A DNA stretch of 64,000 bases from G963677325 sp963810555 (GCA_963810555.1 CAWENX010000017.1:124001-188000); one strand, 5' to 3'; counted from the first letter of the stretch, positions 51,544 through 61,044 are shown. Notes: generated by a model from the letters alone, not told the origin. Program-made: numbers and translations.

Positions 51544-52809
51544 ATGCCAAAACAAACCGCCAGCATTGGTGTAGAGAGTATAAAACGAAGTTCCCAGCCC
51601 TATATCATAGCTACAGCATTCCTTTCTTTACTGGCAATTGTGGGATTTGCCTACTACGGGGTGCCTTTTTATTTTGATTTTATGATGAAGGAATTCGGAT
51701 GGTCGCGTACTATTGTGACATCCGGAAATGCTCTGGCGAAAATGCTGGTTGGACCTTTATTTGGTTTTATTGCCGGGTATCTGATTGACCGTTATGGTCC
51801 CAGGCGTATGCTCTTGGCAGGAGCATTGATGGGAGGATTTTCTCTGATTGGTTTGGGCAGCATAAGCGGGACGGTCTGGACTTTTTATTTTTTCTATCTT
51901 TTTAATGCATTAGGTTATGTATTCGGTGGGCCTCTTCCATGCCAGGTTCTGATTTCGAGATGGTTCGATAAGAACAGGGGAAAGGCTATGGGAATTGCCT
52001 ATCTTGGGATTGGGATCGGTGGAGCTATCGCTCCCGAAATATCCACAACAATTGAATCCAATATGGGATGGCATAATTCATTAATCGGATTGGGGATACT
52101 TGTTATCCTGATTGCTTTCCCCTTTTCTTTCTTTATCAAGGATTCTGCTAAGAAACACGTAGACAAGCACGATGTGAGTGTTAATACCAAATCAGACGAT
52201 TTGGTTCCAATGAAGAATATTCTTAAGAACCGAAATTTTTATCTTCTTGGAATAGGAAGTATGTGTTCCATTGCAGCACTCGGTGGAATAGTCCAGCATT
52301 TGAAACTTTATCTTGTTGATCATAACTTTGGACAGGCACAGGCAGCACACGTAATGTCGTTCGTTTTACTTTCAAGTCTTGCAGGCAGGGTATTGATGGG
52401 TGTTCTGGCTGATATAATTCACAGGAAATATGTTATGATTCTTATTTACATGATAGTGGCGTTGGCCATACCCTTGCTCCTGCTTCCTGATTTTCCGGGT
52501 CGGGTATACATATTTGCGGTAATTTTTGGGATAGGACTTGGAGGTGATTACATGATTATACCGCTGATGGCGGCTGATCTTTTTGGTGTCAAAGCCTTGG
52601 GAAGGACCATGGGAATCATCCTTGTTTCGGATGGCATTTCTGAAGCTGCATTTCCGATGATTGTTGGAAAATTACATGATGTTACCAACAGTTATACTCT
52701 TGGTTTTAGCCTGCTGATCTTTATGGCATTTCTGGGTGCAATTATTATTTCATTTCTGCCTGATATAAAAACAAAGATAAAGCCGGATAATGCCTTTGAA
52801 CATAATTAA
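51544..52809 (+). CDS. MFS transporter
   Basis: This is a 12-helix secondary transporter of 421 residues, starting at the ATG at 51544. A loop 2-3 signature reads GYLIDRYGPRRM (about 80), with the mirror GVLADIIHRKY in the second half and a charged central loop (about 200-225). The closest recognisable type is the oxalate/formate or monocarboxylate-like MFS group, but the operon context suggests import of a carbohydrate acid or sugar derivative. It is the first gene of the operon that runs to 57088. Confidence 0.9.
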   Translation: MPKQTASIGVESIKRSSQPYIIATAFLSLLAIVGFAYYGVPFYFDFMMKEFGWSRTIVTSGNALAKMLVGPLFGFIAGYLIDRYGPRRMLLAGALMGGFSLIGLGSISGTVWTFYFFYLFNALGYVFGGPLPCQVLISRWFDKNRGKAMGIAYLGIGIGGAIAPEISTTIESNMGWHNSLIGLGILVILIAFPFSFFIKDSAKKHVDKHDVSVNTKSDDLVPMKNILKNRNFYLLGIGSMCSIAALGGIVQHLKLYLVDHNFGQAQAAHVMSFVLLSSLAGRVLMGVLADIIHRKYVMILIYMIVALAIPLLLLPDFPGRVYIFAVIFGIGLGGDYMIIPLMAADLFGVKALGRTMGIILVSDGISEAAFPMIVGKLHDVTNSYTLGFSLLIFMAFLGAIIISFLPDIKTKIKPDNAFEHN

Positions 52810-52853
52810 TTTTACTACTTTCGTGTAATTCTCAAAATTCGTGAATTCTTATT

Positions 52854-54230
52854 ATGATCATAAATTATGATATAAAACCAGAAGATCTGAAAGTCAAACT
52901 TGAAAGTTTCTGGGAGCTTTCAGGAGCTAAGATTTTGAGCATTGAATCAGATTATGATCACACAAGTGGAGCCCCGGTTTTTACTGTTGACGGAAAGTAT
53001 ACGACAAGGGGATGGACAGAATGGACACAAGGATTCCAATATGGTTCGTCAATATTGCAGTTTGATGCTACAGGCGAAGATCAATTTCTGAAGATAGGTA
53101 AAGAGAATACTGTAAAGAAAATGGCTCCGCATATCAGCCATTCCGGGGTACACGATCATGGGTTTAATAATGTCAGCACTTACGGAAATCTTCTCAGGTT
53201 AATAAAAGAAGGAAGGATACAAATCTATGAGGGCGAAAGGAACTTTTATGAATTGGCATTAAAAGCATCCGGGGCTGTTCAGGCAAACCGTTGGAGCAAA
53301 ATACGCGATGGCGGATATATCTATTCCTTCAATGGTCCTCATTCACTATTTGTAGACACAATACGTTCCGTAAGGGTTCTTATGCTTGCTCATTTATTTG
53401 GACATTATTTACCCGGTGAAAATGACCGTCACATTTCTTTACTGGAAAGGGGTATAGATCATTTACTGGCGACAGCAAAATATTCCGTTTATTATGGAAA
53501 GGGCCGGGATATTTATGATGAGTGGGGTCGCACAGCCCATGAATCAGTTTTTAATATAAATGATGGTAATTATCGTTGCCCGAATTCACAACAGGGGTAT
53601 AGTGGTTTTTCGACCTGGACAAGGGGACTTGCCTGGGCAATGTTGGGTTTTGCAGAAGAAATCGAATTTCTGGATATCTTTCCCGAAGAAGACTTTGAGA
53701 TGTATGGGGATAAAAGAAACATTTTCAGCAAGCTGCTTAATGCAGCTGAGGCAACTTGCGATTTTTATATCGAAAATACCCCCTCTGATGGAATCCCTTA
53801 CTGGGATACAGGAGCTCCTGGTTTAATAAATCTTGGTGATTATCTTTCAATTCCCGCTGATCCTTACAATGATTTTGAACCTGTTGACAGTTCTGCGGCC
53901 GCTATTGGAGCTCAGGGTCTGCTGCGCTTGGGTGATTATCTTCAGGGAAAAGGAAGGGAAGAAGAAGGTTCAAGATTCTGGCAGGCAGGTTTAACAGTCT
54001 TTTCTCGTTTGCTTGAAGCCCCTTATCTTTCTGCTGACTCTTCTCACCAGGGATTGCTTCTGCATTCTTTGTACCATCGGCCAAACGGATGGGACAATAT
54101 TCCCAAAGGTTATAATGTCCCTTGTAATGAATCAAGTATGTGGGGAGACTATCATTTCCGTGAAGCTGCTTTATATCTTCAGCGGGTAATAAACCAGGAA
54201 AATTATTATACCTTTTTTAACATCATTTGA
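52854..54230 (+). CDS. GH88-like unsaturated glucuronyl hydrolase family protein
   Basis: The 458-residue protein lacks a signal peptide, so it acts in the cytoplasm. It is an (alpha/alpha)6 barrel with GFSTWTRGLAWAMLGFAEE, TPSDGIPYWDT, DSSAAAIGAQGLLRLG and SSMWGDYHFREAAL, the hallmarks of GH88/GH105-type enzymes that hydrate unsaturated uronic acid disaccharides. The catalytic Asp candidates lie in HDHGFNN and PYWDTGAPG. It is 44 bp after the transporter and 31 bp before the isomerase gene. Confidence 0.85.
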   Translation: MIINYDIKPEDLKVKLESFWELSGAKILSIESDYDHTSGAPVFTVDGKYTTRGWTEWTQGFQYGSSILQFDATGEDQFLKIGKENTVKKMAPHISHSGVHDHGFNNVSTYGNLLRLIKEGRIQIYEGERNFYELALKASGAVQANRWSKIRDGGYIYSFNGPHSLFVDTIRSVRVLMLAHLFGHYLPGENDRHISLLERGIDHLLATAKYSVYYGKGRDIYDEWGRTAHESVFNINDGNYRCPNSQQGYSGFSTWTRGLAWAMLGFAEEIEFLDIFPEEDFEMYGDKRNIFSKLLNAAEATCDFYIENTPSDGIPYWDTGAPGLINLGDYLSIPADPYNDFEPVDSSAAAIGAQGLLRLGDYLQGKGREEEGSRFWQAGLTVFSRLLEAPYLSADSSHQGLLLHSLYHRPNGWDNIPKGYNVPCNESSMWGDYHFREAALYLQRVINQENYYTFFNII

Positions 54231-54262
54231 ACATTGAACATTGAACATTGAACATTTATCAT
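54228..54262. repeat. GAACATT tandem words at a gene start
   Basis: Three to four copies of TTGAACA words lie between the GH88-like stop and the isomerase gene, overlapping its possible start codons. Confidence 0.7.
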
Positions 54263-55083
54263 TGAACAAGGATTTTACCAGGTTATGTGTGCATACAATG
54301 ACTACCAAACCCTGGAATATTGAGGAGTGTATAAAAAATTATTCTTCCGCCGGAATCCGTGGAATCACTATTTGGCGAAATGTTCTGGAGGGTAAGAATC
54401 TGAACGATGTTAACAAATTATTGAAAGATTCGAATCTCGAGGTGGTTTCTCTGTGCAGGGGTGGATTTTTCCCTTCGGTTGATCCGGCAGAAAGGGGTGC
54501 TTCGATTGACGATAATTTTTTAGCGATAGAACAGGCATCTGCAATAGGAGCCCCATTGATTGTACTGGTTTGTGGTTCCGATAGACGTCAATCCTTAGAG
54601 AAATCAAGGGAACAAATCCGGGAAGGTATAGCAAAAATATTGCCGTTCGCCAAAGCGTCTGGTGTAAAGCTGGCCATTGAGCCTCTTCATCCGATGTACG
54701 CGGCTGACCGTTCAGCGATAAATACCTTAAGTCAGGCTAATGATATGGCTGCTGAGATCAATTCTGAATGGGTGGGAGTAGCTGTGGATATCTATCATCT
54801 TTGGTGGGATCCTTCGCTGAAAGAACAAATCCAAAGGTGTTCAAAACAGAAAAAACTATTTGCTTTCCATGTGTGCGACTGGAATGTGCCAACAGTAGAT
54901 ATGCTCAATGACAGGGGTTTAATGGGTGAAGGGTGCATCAATATTCCCGAAATACGTTCATGGGTTGAATCTGCCGGTTTCAGAGGATATAACGAAGTAG
55001 AGATATTTTCTGATAAATTCTGGGCAACCGATCAGAATGAATACCTTGAGAAAATCAAGAAAGCTTATCTTACAAAAACATAA
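54262..55083 (+). CDS. Sugar phosphate isomerase/epimerase (xylose-isomerase-like TIM barrel)
   Basis: The protein has about 273 residues from a TTG at 54262 (LNKDFTRLCVHTMTTKPW), with ACIG-type metal residues around LAIEPLHPMYAADRSAI, VAVDIYHLWWDP, FHVCDWNVPTVDML and YNEVEIFSD. The family isomerises, epimerises or dehydrates sugars and inosose. The 5' end is written by GAACATTGAACATT repeats (54228-54262), and TTG 54241, GTG 54289 and ATG 54298 are alternative starts. Homology to the TRLCVHT strand argues against the late ones. Confidence 0.88.
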   Translation: MNKDFTRLCVHTMTTKPWNIEECIKNYSSAGIRGITIWRNVLEGKNLNDVNKLLKDSNLEVVSLCRGGFFPSVDPAERGASIDDNFLAIEQASAIGAPLIVLVCGSDRRQSLEKSREQIREGIAKILPFAKASGVKLAIEPLHPMYAADRSAINTLSQANDMAAEINSEWVGVAVDIYHLWWDPSLKEQIQRCSKQKKLFAFHVCDWNVPTVDMLNDRGLMGEGCINIPEIRSWVESAGFRGYNEVEIFSDKFWATDQNEYLEKIKKAYLTKT

Positions 55084-55123
55084 AATTTGTGTAATTTGTC
55101 AATAATTCGTGTAATTCGTTACT

Positions 55124-56281
55124 ATGAAATCTGAATTAATCATTCATAAGGTCGGTATTATTATGAACGGTGTAACCGGCAGAATGGGCACCAACCAACA
55201 TCTTATGCGTTCGATAGTCGCCATAATCAAACAAGGTGGAGTAAAGGTTTCTCCGACAGAATTTATCATGCCTGATCCTGTTCTGGTCGGCCGTAATCCG
55301 GTAAAACTGGCAAAGTTGTGCGAAATGTCAGGAGTTGAGAAATGGACCACGGATCTTGATTCGGTGATCAACGATCCGCATTATCAGATTTATTTTGATG
55401 CTCAGACTACCGGAAAAAGGGCTGAGTGCGTTAAAAAAGCTGCAAAAGCTGGTAAGCATGTCTATTGTGAAAAACCAGTTGCAACTGATACCGCTACTGC
55501 ACTTGAGCTTTACAGAATATGTGAACAGGAAGGTGTTAAACACGGTGTGGTACAAGACAAACTCTGGCTGCCCGGTCTTTTGAAATTGAAACGTTTGATC
55601 GAGAATGATTTCTTTGGTCGGATACTTGCTGTGCGGGGAGAATTCGGATACTGGGTGTTTGAAGGATTTACCATTCCCTCTCAGCGGCCAAGCTGGAATT
55701 ATCGTAAAGAAGACGACGGAGGCATTATTGTTGACATGTTATGTCACTGGAGATATGTGCTGGATAACCTTTTTGGCAAAGTGAAAGGAGTATTTTGCAT
55801 GGGCGTCACTCATATACCGGAACGTATCGACGAACAGGGAAAAGTATACAAATGTACCGCTGAAGATGCCGCTTTTTCAACATTCGAACTTGAAGGAGGA
55901 ATAATTGCCCATTTCAACTCTTCATGGGTAACAAGAGTAAGACGTGACGATCTGCTTACCATTCATGTCGATGGGACAAAAGGTTCAGCAGTCGCCGGTT
56001 TACGTGAATGCTGGACCCAACATTATGGCAATACGCCCAAACCGGTCTGGAATCCTGATATCCCTCAACCCATTGATTTTTATGAAGGATGGTCTAAAAT
56101 GCCGGAACAGGAATATTTTGATAATGCTTTTAAGGCGGAATGGGAGTTGTTTCTCCGGCATGTGGTAAATAATGAACCTTTTCCCTGGAACTTGCTGGAA
56201 GGCGCCAAAGGTGTTCAGTTAGCTGAGAAAGGTATGGAAAGCTGGATGAGAAAAACGTGGGTGGAAATACCTGAACTATAG
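55124..56281 (+). CDS. Gfo/Idh/MocA-family oxidoreductase, cytoplasmic
   Basis: The 385-residue NAD(P)-dependent dehydrogenase has a Rossmann start (KVGIIMNGVTGRMG), CEKPVATD (about 114-121, with the catalytic-site lysine) and a C-terminal substrate domain with DGGIIVDMLCHWRYVLDNL, whose His is in the expected place. There is no signal sequence. It lies 40 bp after the isomerase and 42 bp before the SDR gene. It probably oxidises a sugar or sugar acid in the same pathway. Confidence 0.92.
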   Translation: MKSELIIHKVGIIMNGVTGRMGTNQHLMRSIVAIIKQGGVKVSPTEFIMPDPVLVGRNPVKLAKLCEMSGVEKWTTDLDSVINDPHYQIYFDAQTTGKRAECVKKAAKAGKHVYCEKPVATDTATALELYRICEQEGVKHGVVQDKLWLPGLLKLKRLIENDFFGRILAVRGEFGYWVFEGFTIPSQRPSWNYRKEDDGGIIVDMLCHWRYVLDNLFGKVKGVFCMGVTHIPERIDEQGKVYKCTAEDAAFSTFELEGGIIAHFNSSWVTRVRRDDLLTIHVDGTKGSAVAGLRECWTQHYGNTPKPVWNPDIPQPIDFYEGWSKMPEQEYFDNAFKAEWELFLRHVVNNEPFPWNLLEGAKGVQLAEKGMESWMRKTWVEIPEL

Positions 56282-56323
56282 ACTATAGGCTTTAATTTTT
56301 CATTCTTTAATTCTTAATTACTT

Positions 56324-57088
56324 ATGGTTGCTCTAATTACAGGTGGTACAAGGGGAATAGGATTAGGCATCGCAACCGAATTGGCCAGGGCAGGTTATGA
56401 TCTTGCATTAAATGGAGTCAGAGATGAAAAATCTGTATCCGGGGTAATTACAGATCTGAAAAAATATGGCGTCGAGGTGTCCTATTTCCGGGGTGACGTT
56501 TCTTTGAAAGCCGACAGGGAAAAGATAATGAACGGAGTCATTTCCCGATTCGGTCAGTTAAATGTTTTGGTCAATAACGCAGGTGTAGCTCCAAAAGAAA
56601 GAAAAGATATACTTGAAACAACGGAAGAATCTTTTGATCGGGTTGTTGAAACCAATCTGAGGGGACCATATTTTCTTACACAACTTGCGGCAAAGCATAT
56701 GATCGGACTTAAGAAAAAAGATACCGGACAATTTTGCTGTATCATCAATGTTTCCTCAGTTTCTGCCACTGTGGTATCCACTGACAGGGGTGAATATTGC
56801 ATTTCCAAAGCAGGAATTGCCATGGCGACCCAGCTCTGGGCGACACGTCTCGGAGAATATGATATTCCGGTTTACGAAATACGGCCTGGTGTTATTGATA
56901 CTGACATGACTTCACGGGTAAAGGAAAAATATAATAATCTGTTTCAACAGGGAATGGCAGTACAGCGACGCTGGGGAACACCACAGGACGTAGGTAAAGC
57001 TGCTGCTTCTATCTGCCTTGGAAATCTCCCTTATTCAACAGGACAGGTAATTATGGTTGACGGAGGAATGACCATACAAAGATTGTAA
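56324..57088 (+). CDS. SDR-family dehydrogenase (3-ketoacyl reductase-like)
   Basis: This is a classical short-chain dehydrogenase of 254 residues with cofactor motif TGGTRGIG (6-13), NNAG (about 83), the catalytic Ser in VSSVSA, and the Tyr-Lys pair in YCISKAG. The Asp/Asn pattern after strand 2 (NGVRDEK) makes NAD versus NADP hard to call. As the last gene of the operon it probably reduces or oxidises a keto-sugar intermediate, not fatty acids. Confidence 0.93.
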   Translation: MVALITGGTRGIGLGIATELARAGYDLALNGVRDEKSVSGVITDLKKYGVEVSYFRGDVSLKADREKIMNGVISRFGQLNVLVNNAGVAPKERKDILETTEESFDRVVETNLRGPYFLTQLAAKHMIGLKKKDTGQFCCIINVSSVSATVVSTDRGEYCISKAGIAMATQLWATRLGEYDIPVYEIRPGVIDTDMTSRVKEKYNNLFQQGMAVQRRWGTPQDVGKAAASICLGNLPYSTGQVIMVDGGMTIQRL

Positions 57089-57504
57089 TAAACAATCAAA
57101 AATGCCGGATGATAGCACGGCGCCTTAACCTTTCATTCAATCCTCTGCGAATCACAGGAGCTATTTAACAATATCTTTAAAATTCTATCGCCGTGTTAGC
57201 TTCGTGTTAAGTCCGTGTTAAGTCCGTATTGGCCTTAAGGTATCTTCTAATCATAATATAGCAAATTGTGAGCAATTGTTTTTAGGATATCATAACATCA
57301 AAGTTTAAATTTCCGGACTGTAAAACGAATATAAAAATGAGGACTGAGAGCAGAGGGCAAAGAGCCTCAATTGTCAATTGTCAATAGCCAATTTACAAAG
57401 ATACCTCTCCGCTTTAATAAAATCCTGATAAAGGCTTATTGAAATTTATTGCATTTCGCTTAAAATTAAAAAACCCTAAAAATTGAAGGATTGTCTATGT
57501 CAAA
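57089..57504. other. Convergent intergenic region with 11-bp element
   Basis: This 416-bp gap lies between the SDR gene and the minus-strand Fn3 lipoprotein. It contains element copy E (57176-57260) and TCAATTGTCAATTGTCAAT words (57370-57388). No gene is seen. Confidence 0.6.
57176..57260 (+). repeat. 11-bp-unit intergenic element, copy E
   Basis: After TTCTATCGCCGTGTT come units CGTGTTAAGTC (two copies, 57203-57224) and CGTATTGGCCT. The block aligns end to end with the inverse of 5303-5386, about 80 to 85 percent identical by eye. Confidence 0.78.
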
Positions 57505-57894
57505 CTAAGGAGTGCCAAGTGTTTCAAATGAAACTTCGTTGCTGTAAGAGGTTCCTACGGAGTTGGTTGCATAAGCCCTGACATAATACGTCTGACCTGA
57601 TAGCAGGCCGGTGAGAGTACTGTTAAAAATTCCAAGGCCATCACCTTCAGTTGTTTTTGAATCTTCAATGGTCGGGTGCGGAGATGTGCTCCAACATATG
57701 CCACGAGCAGTTACATCTGAACCTCCATCCTGCATAACCTCTCCGGCAAGTCTAGCCGATGTATTTGTTATATTTGTCGGATCAGAAAGAACCACATCCG
57801 GAGCCATCTTAGTCGCCTCTTTTACACAACTGTACATGTAAGGTAATAAAAACAAACTTAAAAAGACAGGACAAAATTTTAGGCAGTTTTTCAT
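57505..57894 (-). CDS. Small Fn3-like lipoprotein
   Basis: This 129-residue lipoprotein has its lipobox at MYSC (Cys 23). It is followed by one fibronectin-III-like domain (ITNTSARLAGEVMQDGGSDVTARGICWSTSPHPTI...YYVRAYATNSVG). That domain is closely similar to the N-terminal domain of the FISUMP protein at 59708. It ends cleanly after FETLGTP with no C-terminal module. It could be a short surface protein or the remaining half of a duplicated FISUMP gene. Function unknown. Confidence 0.75.
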   Translation of the reverse strand: MKNCLKFCPVFLSLFLLPYMYSCVKEATKMAPDVVLSDPTNITNTSARLAGEVMQDGGSDVTARGICWSTSPHPTIEDSKTTEGDGLGIFNSTLTGLLSGQTYYVRAYATNSVGTSYSNEVSFETLGTP

Positions 57895-58190
57895 TTTTAA
57901 ATAATTTGGTTTACAAGAGAATTAATTAAAGGTTTACCTGCTTATCAAGGTAATAAGTTTGATTATCTTATTTTTTGATAGCATTATCCATTAAAGATTA
58001 CAAGAATCTTAACTTGGGCTCAAATTAATATTAATTTTAAAATATTTAAAAGTTTTTTTGATTAAAATTGTCTGTACATTGGGAGAGAAAATCGTTTTTC
58101 TGCTATGAACTTGAAAAATGAGTACTCTTTTTGATAAACCGATTGAAGATTTTCGTTTAATTCATAATTAATTTAATACCTAAACAAACC

Positions 58191-59570
58191 ATGAGAACCT
58201 TACATCGTCGTGATTTCATTAAAAAAACATCGGGATCTGCAGCGGCAGTATATGCAGCGCCTGCTTATATCCCCAACATGATTTCGAACAGTCCCAATGA
58301 AAGGGTGAATATTGGACTTGCAGGCATCAGCGGAATCCGTCTTCCTGAAATGTTCAAACATGGACTGCGGGGAATGATTCCGGGCAGAGGGAAAGCCCAT
58401 ATCGAAGCCTATGCAAAAATACCCAATGTCATGATTACCAAAGTCTGCGATGTTGACCAACGCCTGTTCCCGGGAGTTGTGTCAACTATTGAAGAAAAAT
58501 ATGGTGCCAAACCTTCAACAGAAACCGATTTCCGAAAAATGTGCGATGATAAGGACATTGATATTATTTCAATTGCAACACCGGATCACTGGCATGCACT
58601 TCATACCATATGGGCCTGCCAGGCAGGAAAAGACGTCTATGTCGAAAAACCCGTTTCTTTCAGCATTTGGGAAGGTCGCAAAATGGTTGAGGCAGCAAGA
58701 AAGTACAATCGTATAGTCCAGGCCGGAATATGTTATCGAAGCAGTAAATCGGTCAAAGAAGCTGTAAAATTCATCGCAGATGGAAAACTCGGAAAAGTAT
58801 ATATGGCCAAGGGTTTTGTTTACAGTTTTCGCCCCACAATCGAACATACACCTGAAGATGCAATACCTCAAGGAGTAAACTGGGACAGGTTTCTTGGACC
58901 AGCTCCTTATCGTCCCTTCACCGAGAACAGGTATATATACAACTGGCACTGGATGTGGGATACAGGAACGGCTGAAGTGGGAAACAACGGCATTTACCGC
59001 ATGGATACTTGTCGATGGGCTCTCGGTAAGGATACACATCCTGTTAAGGTGACATGTACCGGTGGTAAATTTTGTCGTGATGAAGATGATCAGGAAGTTC
59101 CAAACGCAGTTGTGGCCGCATTACAGTATGAGGACGGTGTGATCATCCAGGATGAGATAAGAAGCATCTATTCCAATCCTGAAGGCCTTCCCGATGCCGG
59201 AAATGTTTTTATTTACAGCGATCAGGGGTATATGACCATTACAACTAATGGATTCAAGACTTATTTTGGACGTAAGGGAGAACCCGGTCCTGCAATGTCA
59301 GATAAAGAAATGACCTTGGATCAGCTTGACAACGGTTTCAGTAACCTGATTAAATGCGTCAGGAGCAGGAACCATGACGAGTTGGATAACGATATTCTTA
59401 AGGGACACATGTCAGCCGCATTGGGTCATCTGGCCTTGATTTCCTATCGCACAGGCCGGCGACTGACTTTCAATCCTGCAACAGAAACTTTTCTGGATGA
59501 CAAGGAAGCGGACCAATATCTGAAACGGCAGGTTTACCGCAAACCTTATGTCATTCCTGATGTGGTTTAA
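58191..59570 (+). CDS. Exported Gfo/Idh/MocA-family oxidoreductase (Tat substrate)
   Basis: The N-terminus RRDFIKKTSGSAAAVYAAPAYIP is a twin-arginine signal. The protein would be folded with its NAD(P) cofactor before export to the periplasm. The Rossmann part has VNIGLAGISG and YVEKPVSF (about 144-151), and the substrate domain includes NWHWMWDTGTAEVGNNGIYRMD. The 459-residue length suits the secreted Bacteroidetes subgroup, which oxidises glycosides at C3 in characterised relatives. Working together with the DUF1080 lipoprotein at 12.7 kb is possible but unproved. Confidence 0.93.
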   Translation: MRTLHRRDFIKKTSGSAAAVYAAPAYIPNMISNSPNERVNIGLAGISGIRLPEMFKHGLRGMIPGRGKAHIEAYAKIPNVMITKVCDVDQRLFPGVVSTIEEKYGAKPSTETDFRKMCDDKDIDIISIATPDHWHALHTIWACQAGKDVYVEKPVSFSIWEGRKMVEAARKYNRIVQAGICYRSSKSVKEAVKFIADGKLGKVYMAKGFVYSFRPTIEHTPEDAIPQGVNWDRFLGPAPYRPFTENRYIYNWHWMWDTGTAEVGNNGIYRMDTCRWALGKDTHPVKVTCTGGKFCRDEDDQEVPNAVVAALQYEDGVIIQDEIRSIYSNPEGLPDAGNVFIYSDQGYMTITTNGFKTYFGRKGEPGPAMSDKEMTLDQLDNGFSNLIKCVRSRNHDELDNDILKGHMSAALGHLALISYRTGRRLTFNPATETFLDDKEADQYLKRQVYRKPYVIPDVV

Positions 59571-59707
59571 AATTAAGAATAAGAATTGAATATTGTTTCA
59601 GTGTTTCTGGGTCTCAAAGTTACAGAGTACTATGAAACACTGAAACATTGAAATTCTGAAATTAATTGAATGACTAATCTGTTCTGCATTGCGTTGAACA
59701 TTAATCA

Positions 59708-60676
59708 TTAATTTTTGACGCACCTGACCGACATCCCGACAAATTTGGGAGCCGAGGCAACAGTACTCTTTGCACTGTTTGTGTCTAATATACGGCAATA
59801 AACAGAGTCAGCAGATTGGGCTGTAGATGTCCAAAAGTAGGCCTTATCACCAAGGCCGCTAAAAATGCCGTCAGGTTCACCACGGAAACCGCCCGGAAGA
59901 GCAGTGAATCCGCTCGTATTGTCAGCACCCGCGTTGGGACTGTTCCAGTGGGTAGTCCCGGATTCCTTCATTTTTCCGCCGGCTGTTGCAGTGCCACCCA
60001 AATAGGTCTCAAGGGTTTCATAATCAGCGTTTGTGGCCACATGCCATCCGGAAGGGGCAATACTCCTCGAATTTGAATCGAAAATGGTATATGCATTATA
60101 CAATAATCCATAGGTACCTGAATTGGCATCATCGTTGTCATACACACAGCATCCCCCTTCTATTCCATTGATCCATACTGATCCGCTTGCAACTAAAGGG
60201 ATGGGATCACCATTGGTGTAATGAAGCGTTCGTAAATTTTCGACCATCCAGACCTGTGTGCCAATTGTGACTGTATGATAAACATTTCCGTCATAATCAC
60301 CCAGCATAGTTTCAAAAGTTACCTGGGGGCTGTAACCTATTCCTTCCCTATTCATTGCCCAGGCTCTGACATAATAAGTCCTTTGCGTCATCAGGTTGCT
60401 GATTGTAGCAGAAAAAGTTCCTGTACCATTTCCTGCTGTGCTATAAGAGCCTTCTATAGTTGGATTGGGATTAAGGCCCCAGCAAATTCCTCTTGCCGTT
60501 ATATATGCACCGCCATCACTTGTAATATTTACCCCGATCGTTGCAGTGGTTCCGGTGATATTTGTCACACCCGTGATTGTGATTGAAGGAACATCATTTC
60601 CTTTATCACAGCTAATGAAAATTGAAAGCAAAAAAATAGAGAAGATTATTTTGTAGATCTTAGATTGGTTTTTCAT
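59708..60676 (-). CDS. FISUMP-domain lipoprotein with Fn3-like domain
   Basis: From the ATG at 60676 the protein has a lipoprotein signal ending IFISC. It then has one Fn3-like domain (about 25-120; ITARGICWGLNPNPTIEG...YYVRAWAMNREGIGY) and a C-terminal FISUMP domain. That domain (about 130-322) has IGTQVWMVENLRTLHYTNGD, LYNAYTIF, APSGWHVATNADYE, GGFRGEPDG and a final GMSVRCVKN. Such proteins are abundant at Bacteroidetes and Fibrobacter cell surfaces and have no known activity. An upstream start at 60703 would only add nine residues. Confidence 0.9.
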   Translation of the reverse strand: MKNQSKIYKIIFSIFLLSIFISCDKGNDVPSITITGVTNITGTTATIGVNITSDGGAYITARGICWGLNPNPTIEGSYSTAGNGTGTFSATISNLMTQRTYYVRAWAMNREGIGYSPQVTFETMLGDYDGNVYHTVTIGTQVWMVENLRTLHYTNGDPIPLVASGSVWINGIEGGCCVYDNDDANSGTYGLLYNAYTIFDSNSRSIAPSGWHVATNADYETLETYLGGTATAGGKMKESGTTHWNSPNAGADNTSGFTALPGGFRGEPDGIFSGLGDKAYFWTSTAQSADSVYCRILDTNSAKSTVASAPKFVGMSVRCVKN

Positions 60677-61044
60677 GGCTTTACTTACTTTAGTTGAAAA
60701 CAAAGATAAAAACTAAAATTAAAAAATATTTTGACAAAATCAAATTCGAAGAATTTTATTGCAGTATATTTTATTTGCTTATAGAGTGCTAAATTTTATT
60801 AGCTGCCGATCGCATAGGCAAATGATCAATTTTAAGTGATAATAGTTCAATTAAAAAGGCAATAGGAAATAAAATTTCAAATTTCAAATTTTAAAACGAA
60901 GAATTAGGAATGAAGAATTAATCAGGAAACAACAGGAAAACTGATCACTGATTACTGTTTACTGTTCACTTATTTGGAATGAGTTTAGGGATATCGTTTT
61001 GAAAAAATTACCATATTTGAAGGATATTAATTGATCTGAATCTT
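60677..61044. other. Divergent intergenic region
   Basis: This 368-bp AT-rich gap lies between the divergent FISUMP gene and nagB, with CTGATTACTGTTTACTG words at about 60944-60968. A CATATTTG (61012-61019) near nagB partially fits a -7 box. Nothing else is seen. Confidence 0.5.
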
